Below are positions 1 through 5,144 of a stretch of 13,685 nt of DNA, piece by piece (within the stretch, counting starts at the first letter, position 1; the number at the start of each line of letters is the position of its first letter). Below the pieces are notes generated by a model. The model saw only the letters and a program-made list of their open reading frames with translations, did no database searches and was not told where the DNA came from. A program made the translations under genes and the position numbers. The stretch lies in contig CAAGKY010000033.1 of the NCBI GenBank assembly GCA_900770645.1, positions 1-13,685 of the forward strand. Reading direction: 5' to 3'. Origin of the DNA: Bacilli bacterium. Lineage in GTDB: Bacteria > Bacillota_I > Bacilli_A > ML615J-28 > CAG-313.

Positions 1-503
1 CAAAACTATACGCGAAAGTAAAAGCGTTTATCCCATATAGTGCTGATGATGAATTAGATAAATTAACATATACTATCAAGGTATCTGTAACAGGACAAGA
101 TGGTAGATATTACAATGTTGATAAAATTGATTATGCAGAAGACGGAATCAATGTAGAATGGGAAGCATACTTAGAAGGTGATGACTGTGTTATTAAAGTA
201 GAAATCACTGATGGAGATGCAACTACTGTATGTTACTCTAATTCAATTAAAATTGCCGAAGAAGGAAAAACAGATCCAGATGTTCCAAAACATGAACATA
301 CTAAATGTGAAGAATGTGGTAAATGTACTTCAAAAGATTGTGATGGAAAAGAAGATGAAAAATGTGCTGGACATGCATCAACAGGACCTGTTGATCCTAA
401 CCCTAGTGAAAAAGACTCTGGATGTAAGAAAGATGTAAGTATGGTAATTATAAGTTTAATCTCATTAAGCAGTTTACTAGTGCTTATTAGAAAACGAAAA
501 TAA
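1..503 (+). CDS. C-terminal part of an anchored surface protein (5' end outside window)
   Basis: The reading frame is open from the left edge (first full codon at 3) to TAA at 501-503, giving 166 residues with no start in view. The first ~85 residues look like a beta-sandwich or Ig-like module. A stretch reading INVEWEAY, then an acidic ITDGD, resembles the module before the anchor in the 743-aa GHL10 protein at 1513-3744 (YQVSWEAF, then VVSDGD). A Cys/His-rich linker follows (291-374), then a Pro/Asp spacer, then a Cys-containing hydrophobic C-terminal tail ending in RKRK. The protein is therefore very probably exported and surface-attached. A catalytic domain could lie upstream, as in the GHL10 neighbour, but nothing here shows which. 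A terminator follows directly, so this is the last gene of its transcript. The enzymatic role, if any, is unknown. Confidence 0.85.
   Translation, partial: KLYAKVKAFIPYSADDELDKLTYTIKVSVTGQDGRYYNVDKIDYAEDGINVEWEAYLEGDDCVIKVEITDGDATTVCYSNSIKIAEEGKTDPDVPKHEHTKCEECGKCTSKDCDGKEDEKCAGHASTGPVDPNPSEKDSGCKKDVSMVIISLISLSSLLVLIRKRK
291..374 (+). other. Cys/His-rich linker with putative metal-binding or disulfide spacing
   Basis: Within the partial surface protein, the residues starting HEHTKCEECGKC show the spacing C-x2-C-x2-C-x4-C-x7-C-x2-H, with two further His just before the first Cys. Similar short CxxCGKCT-type linkers occur, as far as I recall, in secreted proteins of other Firmicutes. Metal binding or disulfide bonding is inference from the spacing. 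Confidence 0.6.
408..500 (+). other. Cys-containing C-terminal sorting or anchor signal, copy 1
   Basis: The last 31 residues begin EKDSGCKKDVSM, continue with a ~16-residue hydrophobic stretch and end RKRK. This is the tripartite layout of a C-terminal sorting signal (short motif, membrane segment, basic end), but the motif is SGCKKD rather than LPxTG. The tail closely matches that of the protein at 1513-3744. By analogy with Cys-type signals such as MYXO-CTERM and Synerg-CTERM it may be processed by a rhomboid-like protease. The processing is inference. Confidence 0.7.
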
Positions 504-511
504 TAAAAATT

Positions 512-546
512 AAACTCTAAACGAACAAGTTCGTTTGGAGTTTTTT
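512..546 (+). terminator. Rho-independent terminator of the upstream transcript
   Basis: Bases 512-526 pair with 529-543 over 15 positions, with one T-G wobble (518/537); the inner pairs open to give a workable loop. The 3' arm runs into six T at 541-546. It lies 8 bases after the stop of the partial surface gene and before the next promoter, so it separates two transcription units. Confidence 0.9.
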
Positions 547-569
547 AATGTCAAAAAATACTTATTAAT

Positions 570-611
570 TTGAGTATCATATTTTGAAAAAATATAAAAA
601 TATGATATAAT
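570..611 (+). promoter_or_regulatory. Sigma-A-type promoter region of the dipeptidase/GHL10 operon (two overlapping candidates)
   Basis: Two candidates overlap. Candidate A has TTGAGT (570-575), a 17-bp spacer and TATAAA (593-598), giving a start near 605 and a leader of about 24 nt. Candidate B has TTGAAA (584-589), a 16-bp spacer and a perfect TATAAT (606-611) with a TGn extension. B is the better match, but it would start transcription near 618, at or inside the Shine-Dalgarno site. Only the sequence match is seen; which candidate is used is not known. Confidence 0.65.
575..607. repeat. 11-bp perfect inverted repeat overlapping the promoter (candidate operator)
   Basis: TATCATATTTT (575-585) is the exact reverse complement of AAAATATGATA (597-607), with an 11-bp centre. 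It covers the -35 of candidate B, the -10 of candidate A and the first two bases of the -10 of candidate B, so a bound protein would block either promoter. The arms are AT-rich, so chance is possible. No regulator gene is nearby to name a partner. Confidence 0.5.
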
Positions 612-617
612 ATATAC

Positions 618-623
618 GAGGTG
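618..623 (+). promoter_or_regulatory. Shine-Dalgarno site of the M19 dipeptidase gene
   Basis: GAGGTG lies five bases before the ATG at 629 and supports that start. It falls where promoter candidate B would begin transcription, which favours candidate A or implies an extremely short leader. Confidence 0.7.
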
Positions 624-628
624 TTATT

Positions 629-1504
629 ATGAAAATTTATGACTCACATAGCGATATTTTAGACAATTTATACACAAGACTAAATGAAGGTGTTAAAGAC
701 CCTTTTAAAGAATACCATTTAAATGACTTAGAAAAAGGTAATATAGTGGGTGGTATTTGGGTAGTATATTCATCATGTGATTTTGATATGATGGATGCAT
801 ATCCAAAAGCATTAAAAGCTTTTGAACCATATAAAGATAAATATGATGTAATATATGGATTAGAAGGGTTAAGAAATGTACCTACTTTAGAAATGTTTGA
901 TGATTTATACAAAATGGGTGTTCGCCATGCAATGTTAACTTGGAATGAAGCTAATCACTTAGCGACTGGAGTAAAAGGTAATCCTGAACATGGATTAACA
1001 CCATTAGGTAAAAAGTTTATTAAATATATGAATGATCATAAAATGATCATTGATGTTTCACATTTAAATGAAAAAAGTTTCTATGATGTTTTGAATGAAA
1101 AGCCAAAAATATTAATTGCTTCTCACTCTAATGCATATGCTTTATCAGATCATCCGAGAAATTTAAAAGATGAACAGTTAAAAGCATTAAAAGAAGCTGG
1201 GGGATTAATTGGTATTGTAGCAGCAAGAAACTTTGTTTCTAAGAATAAAGAAAAACAAAATATTAAAGGTTTAGTAGATCAAATTGATTATATTAAAGAA
1301 ATTATGAGTATTGATAACATTATGTTAGGTCTTGATATGATGAATTTCTTAAGTGATTTTAATAACAGCAACTTAGATGATTTACAAAGTCATGCGGATG
1401 CGCCCAAAATTATTGATGAGTTGAGATTAAGAGGATATACGGAAGAAGATATAGAAAAGATTTGTTTTAAAAATTATTTAAAACTAAAAGAAAGAATTAA
1501 TTAG
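629..1504 (+). CDS. Membrane-dipeptidase-family (M19) metallodipeptidase, cytoplasmic
   Basis: This is a 291-aa zinc dipeptidase of peptidase family M19 (renal/membrane dipeptidase fold), which cleaves dipeptides and in some members those containing D-residues. The metal and substrate motifs appear in order: DSHSD (H7, D9), the bridging glutamate in GLEG (E79), LTWNEAN (104-109 region), IDVSH (H145), ASHSN (H166), DHPRNL (R177) and LGLD (D236). There is no signal peptide, so it should act in the cytoplasm. It is at the short end for the family but all metal ligands are present. It is first in an operon: its TAG overlaps the ribosome site of the next gene, a secreted GHL10 glycosidase. With two glycan hydrolases beside it, a role in finishing dipeptides from cell-wall-derived fragments is plausible. 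The exact substrate is inference. Confidence 0.9.
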   Translation: MKIYDSHSDILDNLYTRLNEGVKDPFKEYHLNDLEKGNIVGGIWVVYSSCDFDMMDAYPKALKAFEPYKDKYDVIYGLEGLRNVPTLEMFDDLYKMGVRHAMLTWNEANHLATGVKGNPEHGLTPLGKKFIKYMNDHKMIIDVSHLNEKSFYDVLNEKPKILIASHSNAYALSDHPRNLKDEQLKALKEAGGLIGIVAARNFVSKNKEKQNIKGLVDQIDYIKEIMSIDNIMLGLDMMNFLSDFNNSNLDDLQSHADAPKIIDELRLRGYTEEDIEKICFKNYLKLKERIN

Positions 1505-1512
1505 GAGCAATT

Positions 1513-3744
1513 ATGAAAAAGATATTATTATGTTGTTTACTGATTTGTAGTATGTTACTGTTTCCTATTTTCCCCTCATCACAAGCAGAAACTAACAATG
1601 TTGAATTGGAAAATACAGTAGGAATGCGGGGAGTTTGGGTATCAACTGTAGGTAATTTAGACTTTAGACAAAAACAAGGTTCAACAGCAGAAAAAGATAT
1701 TTTAAAATGGAAAACATACTTCTTAAATATTTTAGATAAGGTTGAAGAAAATAATTTAAATGCTATTTTTTTTCAAGTTCGTCCTAATAATGATGCATTT
1801 TATCCATCTGAATATAATGCTTGGTCATCATATATTTTAGGATATGGTAAAGATCCAGGATGGGATCCACTTGAATGGATGGTTAATGAATGCCATGCAA
1901 GAGGAATTGAATTTCATGCTTGGTTAAATCCATATCGTATTGGAACATTAACAGGTAGTGATGTTAAAATAGCGACATCTACTGAAGATGAATTAAACAA
2001 AGCTAAATATGAATATGCTAAAAACTTAGCAAATCAAATGAAACAAAGTGTTAATAATCCTTTATTTAATTTTGAAAATCTTGAAGAAATGTATGAAGAT
2101 GTTATGGTTGGTATTAATGGAAATAGCCATATCTTAATTTTAAATCCTGCTAGCCAACGTTTAATCGATCATATTGTTAATACAGTAGAAGAAATTATTT
2201 CTAATTATGATGTAGATGGAATTCATTATGATGATTATTTCTATACATCTGGCGGATTCGAAAAATATTCAGAAAATAGATTATATTCTGAATATAGAAA
2301 ACAAGGGGGTACTCTTGGACTTGAAGATTGGCGTAGAGATAACGTTGATAGAATGGTCTATCAAGTAAGTGAAGTAGTTGATAAAGTAAATAAGGAACAA
2401 AATAAACGTGTTGCTTTTGGTATCAGCCCGGCTGGTATTTGGGCTCCAGGTAAAGAAACATGTAAAGATAGCCGTGGTATTGAAGGTGGTATGGATGTTG
2501 CATGTGGAAGTTATTCTTCATACTTAGATCTATACGCTGATACAAAAAAATGGGTAGAAGAAGAATGGATTGATTATATTCTACCTCAAGTTTACTCAAG
2601 CTTAGGTGATGGTAACTATGAAGAAGTTACTGAATGGTGGGCTGAAGTGGTAAGTAAAACTGATGTTAAATTATATATTGGAACAGCTCTATATAGTGTA
2701 GTTGATAAAAAATTTGAACAACTAGAAATATATAATCAAATGAAGTGGTGTAGAGCAAATGAGGTTGTAAAAGAAAATGTATCTGGTTATGTATTCTTCT
2801 CTTATCAATCATTTGTTAGTGCATCAGATAATGCCTTAGCATTTGTTAAAGCATATTACTCAAAAGATGCAGTTACTCCGGTGATTCATAAAGTTAGTGA
2901 TCCAGGTAATGAAAATGGGACTATTAAATGTATTGAATATACTGATAAATTTAGTGTAACTGTTACGGAAATATCTAAAGCTAAGGGTTACGTACTATAT
3001 GCTTTTGATGAAGGGGAAGAACAAGTATTTGATAGACATCACCTGGTTGAAGTATTTAAACAAACAACTGGCACTAATGATCATTCATATGAAACAAAAG
3101 ATAAAACTGAGAAAATATATGTATTAAAAACCCTAAATTTAAATAATGAAATTGTTGATAAAACAGTATCAGTTTCAACAAAAGATGCAATTGAAAATCA
3201 AGCTCCGACAATTAGTTTTAATAATTTTAATACAAAAGAATATTACTTGTTAGGAGAAAAAGTTAATATTTCTTTAAAAGTTACAGATGATGCGGAAGGT
3301 GAATTAGTCGTAACTATGTATCATGCGATTGATGGTGAAAACTTCAAGAATGGTGAAACATTAGAAGCATCATCTAATGGTGAATATCAAGTAAGTTGGG
3401 AAGCCTTCTCAATATCAGAAGAACAACAAGGGCGTTTAAAATTTGTTGTATCTGATGGTGATAAAGAGTCAGAAATTATCACTGATTATTTCTATGTATA
3501 TGAAAAAGAACCAGGAAAACCATCTGAACCGAACGTTCCAGATGAACCAAGTGTCCCTGATGAGCCATCTCAACCAAACGTTCCAGATGAACCAAGTGTC
3601 CCTGATGAGCCATCTCAACCAACTATACCTGATGAACCAGGTAGTGAAAAAGAATCAGGATGTAAAAAAGATTTAAGTATGGTGTTAATTAGTATAATAT
3701 CACTTATGAGTATAAGTATCTTAATTTGGAAGAAGGAAAAATAA
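1513..3744 (+). CDS. Secreted, C-terminally anchored GHL10 (DUF187/YngK-DigH-like) glycoside hydrolase
   Basis: This is a 743-aa exported hydrolase of the GHL10 family (PF02638; B. subtilis YngK, E. coli DigH). Known work on DigH shows cleavage of peptide-free peptidoglycan glycans; the substrate here is inferred. Residues 1-25 are a signal peptide (basic start, hydrophobic core, likely cut after SSQA). The TIM-barrel-like domain spans ~38-450, with RGVWVS (39-44), FQVRPNND (87-94), HAWLNPYR (135-142), the acidic IHYDDYFY (237-244) probably holding catalytic carboxylates, WRRDNV (273-278), FGISP (302-306) and LPQVY (357-361). Two beta-sandwich-like modules (~455-560 and ~563-664) follow, then a Pro/Asp/Glu-rich stalk (665-712) and an SGCKKD-type anchor tail (712-743). 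An AGGAG site overlapping the upstream stop supports the ATG at 1513. A GHL10 paralogue without a signal peptide follows one base later. Confidence 0.9.
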   Translation: MKKILLCCLLICSMLLFPIFPSSQAETNNVELENTVGMRGVWVSTVGNLDFRQKQGSTAEKDILKWKTYFLNILDKVEENNLNAIFFQVRPNNDAFYPSEYNAWSSYILGYGKDPGWDPLEWMVNECHARGIEFHAWLNPYRIGTLTGSDVKIATSTEDELNKAKYEYAKNLANQMKQSVNNPLFNFENLEEMYEDVMVGINGNSHILILNPASQRLIDHIVNTVEEIISNYDVDGIHYDDYFYTSGGFEKYSENRLYSEYRKQGGTLGLEDWRRDNVDRMVYQVSEVVDKVNKEQNKRVAFGISPAGIWAPGKETCKDSRGIEGGMDVACGSYSSYLDLYADTKKWVEEEWIDYILPQVYSSLGDGNYEEVTEWWAEVVSKTDVKLYIGTALYSVVDKKFEQLEIYNQMKWCRANEVVKENVSGYVFFSYQSFVSASDNALAFVKAYYSKDAVTPVIHKVSDPGNENGTIKCIEYTDKFSVTVTEISKAKGYVLYAFDEGEEQVFDRHHLVEVFKQTTGTNDHSYETKDKTEKIYVLKTLNLNNEIVDKTVSVSTKDAIENQAPTISFNNFNTKEYYLLGEKVNISLKVTDDAEGELVVTMYHAIDGENFKNGETLEASSNGEYQVSWEAFSISEEQQGRLKFVVSDGDKESEIITDYFYVYEKEPGKPSEPNVPDEPSVPDEPSQPNVPDEPSVPDEPSQPTIPDEPGSEKESGCKKDLSMVLISIISLMSISILIWKKEK
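3532..3621 (+). repeat. Two exact 45-bp tandem repeats encoding a Pro-rich stalk
   Basis: Copies at 3532-3576 and 3577-3621 are identical base for base and encode NVPDEPSVPDEPSQP twice. Degenerate partial units flank them (3520-3531 and 3622-3639). Complete identity at third codon positions points to recent duplication, so the stalk length probably varies between strains. The stalk would extend the GHL10 domain away from the membrane anchor. Confidence 0.95.
3646..3741 (+). other. Cys-containing C-terminal sorting or anchor signal, copy 2
   Basis: The last 32 residues of the anchored GHL10 protein begin EKESGCKKDLSM, followed by a ~16-residue hydrophobic stretch and a basic end (WKKEK). They share the SGCKKD motif, the SMV start of the hydrophobic stretch and the ISLxS pattern with the tail of the partial protein at the left edge. 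Two unrelated N-terminal parts with one shared tail support a dedicated sorting signal. Confidence 0.7.
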
Positions 3745-3745
3745 T

Positions 3746-5008
3746 ATGGAAAAATTAAAAAAATTTAATCAAGAAGAATATGTTTATTATTATGGTAATG
3801 AAAAAGTAGTTGAATTACCAGAATACGTTCATAATGAAAAAGCAGTACGTGGGATTTGGGTATCAAACGTTATGAATATTGATACACCGGTTATGGAAAG
3901 TGTAGAATCATACAAAGAATACCTAGTTAAAATGGTGGAAAATATCGCTTCATATAATATGAATTTAATTATTTTCCAAGTACGTCCTACAAATGATGCG
4001 TACTATAAATCTGCGTTAAACCCATGGAGTAGATTTATAACTGGAACTGAAGATAAAGATCCAGGATTTGATGTACTACAATTTGTTATTGATGAAGCTA
4101 AAAAATATAATATTGAAGTACATGCTTGGATGAATCCATATCGTGTAAGTACAGCTCCATTAGAAAAACTTGAAATGACGAAAGAAGAATATTTAAATAC
4201 ATTATCAGAAAAGAATTTTGCAAGACAAAATCCTGACTGTACTGTAATTGATGGTGTTAACAAAGTTATCTTAAAACCTGCATCAGATAAGGTTATTAAG
4301 TTTGTTACCGATACTATTATGGAAGTAGTAAATAACTATGATGTTACAGGTGTTCATATCGATGATTATTTCTATCCATATTCTAAAGTTCCTAGAGAAT
4401 TAGAAGAAGATGATTACCAATTAGCTCTTAAAGAAAATCCTAAATTATCTTTCGATGATTGGCGTAGAGATAATGTAAATAAAATGATTAAAAATATTCA
4501 TGATGAATTGAAAAAATCGTTTAGCAAAACCGGAAAGAAAGTTGCGTTTGGGATTAGTCCATTTGGTATTTATCGTACTAATTCAGCTATTCAAGAAGGT
4601 GGATGGAGTGAAGGTTCATTCCATGCAACTGGAGTTTGTGAATGTTATTCAACACTATATAGCGATGTTTACTTATGGATGAAAGAAGGATGGATTGATT
4701 ATGTAGTTCCTCAAATGTATTTCCCATTTGAAAGAAAAGATGTTAATTATCATGACTTAACTGCTTGGTGGGCAAATATTTCTAAAAAGACTGGAACAAC
4801 ACTATATATTGGTCAAGGATTGTATCAAATGGGTTCAAATGAAGTATGGGCAAATCCTTTAGAAATCGATAATCAATTACGTTTTAATTGTCAATTTGAT
4901 AATATTGATGGAACTATTTTCTTCACATATAAAGACTTAATTCCTGGTCAAAATGAAGTAAAAGATGCCGGACTTGAGACAATTAAGAAAAGATTTTGGA
5001 ATAAATAA
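3746..5008 (+). CDS. Cytoplasmic GHL10 (DUF187/YngK-like) glycoside hydrolase paralogue
   Basis: This 420-aa protein is essentially only the GHL10 catalytic domain, paralogous to the preceding exported enzyme but with no signal peptide, accessory modules or anchor. It keeps RGIWVS (35-40), FQVRPTND (77-84), HAWMNPYR (126-133), VHIDDYFY (203-210), WRRDNV (239-244), FGISP (268-272) and VPQMY (321-325). The Asp before the conserved Gly in the exported copy (D235) is Thr here (T201), while the His and paired Asp are kept. It starts one base after the upstream stop, with AAGGA (3733-3737) inside the end of the upstream gene, so translation is probably coupled. It is likely to hydrolyse glycan fragments inside the cell after import, complementing the outside enzyme. 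This division of labour is inference from the missing signal peptide. Confidence 0.88.
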   Translation: MEKLKKFNQEEYVYYYGNEKVVELPEYVHNEKAVRGIWVSNVMNIDTPVMESVESYKEYLVKMVENIASYNMNLIIFQVRPTNDAYYKSALNPWSRFITGTEDKDPGFDVLQFVIDEAKKYNIEVHAWMNPYRVSTAPLEKLEMTKEEYLNTLSEKNFARQNPDCTVIDGVNKVILKPASDKVIKFVTDTIMEVVNNYDVTGVHIDDYFYPYSKVPRELEEDDYQLALKENPKLSFDDWRRDNVNKMIKNIHDELKKSFSKTGKKVAFGISPFGIYRTNSAIQEGGWSEGSFHATGVCECYSTLYSDVYLWMKEGWIDYVVPQMYFPFERKDVNYHDLTAWWANISKKTGTTLYIGQGLYQMGSNEVWANPLEIDNQLRFNCQFDNIDGTIFFTYKDLIPGQNEVKDAGLETIKKRFWNK

Positions 5009-5013
5009 AAAAT

Positions 5014-5043
5014 AAATGGTTATGAAGTTTCATAACCATTTTT
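5014..5043 (+). terminator. Rho-independent terminator of the dipeptidase/GHL10 operon
   Basis: AAATGGTTATGAA (5014-5026) pairs perfectly with TTCATAACCATTT (5029-5041), and T-rich sequence follows. It begins five bases after the stop of the cytoplasmic GHL10 gene and ends the first operon before the separately regulated second promoter. Confidence 0.9.
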
Positions 5044-5054
5044 AATTTTTATTA

Positions 5055-5099
5055 TTTTCTTTGGTATATTACTTGCGAAAAAACGTTTTCTTTGGTATA
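5055..5099 (+). repeat. 14-bp direct repeat duplicating the -10 neighbourhood
   Basis: TTTTCTTTGGTATA occurs at 5055-5068 and again at 5086-5099, 31 bp apart. The second copy is the right arm of operator 1 running into the -10 box. The first copy continues as TATATT and could be a weak, older -10 with a TGn extension. This looks like a promoter segment that was duplicated and then diverged. Confidence 0.7.
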
Positions 5100-5101
5100 A
5101 T
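5073..5101 (+). promoter_or_regulatory. Strong sigma-A promoter of the GH20/importer operon
   Basis: TTGCGA (5073-5078) and a perfect TATAAT (5096-5101) are separated by 17 bp, and TGG directly before the -10 gives an extended -10. The predicted start is near 5108, leaving a leader of about 37 nt that contains operator 2 and the ribosome site. Operator 1 sits between the -35 and -10 boxes. Confidence 0.88.
5077..5091. promoter_or_regulatory. LacI-family-type operator 1 (between -35 and -10)
   Basis: GAAAAAACGTTTTCT has the core palindrome AAAACGTTTT with a central CG, the signature of LacI/GalR-family operators. The right half also fits the cre (CcpA) consensus, but the left half lacks the conserved TG, so a local LacI-type sugar repressor is more likely than CcpA alone. 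Its place inside the promoter implies repression. The repressor gene is not in this window. Confidence 0.8.
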
Positions 5102-5116
5102 AAGATTACATATAAA

Positions 5117-5131
5117 GAAAAAACGTTTTCT
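5117..5131. promoter_or_regulatory. LacI-family-type operator 2 (early leader)
   Basis: This is the same 15 bases as operator 1, exactly 40 bp downstream, at about +10 to +24 of the predicted transcript and directly before the ribosome site. The sequences flanking the two copies differ, so the identity is limited to the operator, as expected for a selected binding site. Two sites about four helical turns apart would allow cooperative binding or a small loop. Confidence 0.8.
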
Positions 5132-5137
5132 AAGGAG
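5132..5137 (+). promoter_or_regulatory. Shine-Dalgarno site that decides the GH20 start
   Basis: AAGGAG lies seven bases before the ATG at 5145. The frame is open upstream to a TTG at 5061, but that stretch holds the promoter and both operators and lies mostly before the predicted transcription start, so 5145 is the real start. Confidence 0.9.
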
Positions 5138-5144
5138 TGGTTTT

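Noticed and set aside
211..438. 75-codon + frame open reading frame
   Set aside because: It lies in another frame of the partial surface protein, has Lys/Met/Leu-rich low-complexity content and no ribosome site.
637..912. Antisense open frame over the dipeptidase gene; similar ones at 4003-4263, 5069-5299, 6554-6769, 9620-9817 and 10252-10443
   Set aside because: All lie opposite well-supported genes, lack ribosome sites and resemble no family.
3532..3583. AACGTT cores resembling the operator centre in the stalk repeat
   Set aside because: They lie inside coding repeats, lack the flanking A/T tracts of the operators and are explained by Asn-Val codons.
3443..3676. 77-codon + frame with repeated FQMNQVSLMSHLNQ
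   Set aside because: It is an out-of-frame reading of the 45-bp tandem repeat; the protein-level repeat only mirrors the DNA repeat.
5061..5144. 28-codon N-terminal extension of the GH20 protein from a TTG start
   Set aside because: The stretch contains the promoter boxes and both operators and lies mostly before the predicted transcription start. AAGGAG at 5132-5137 fits the ATG at 5145.
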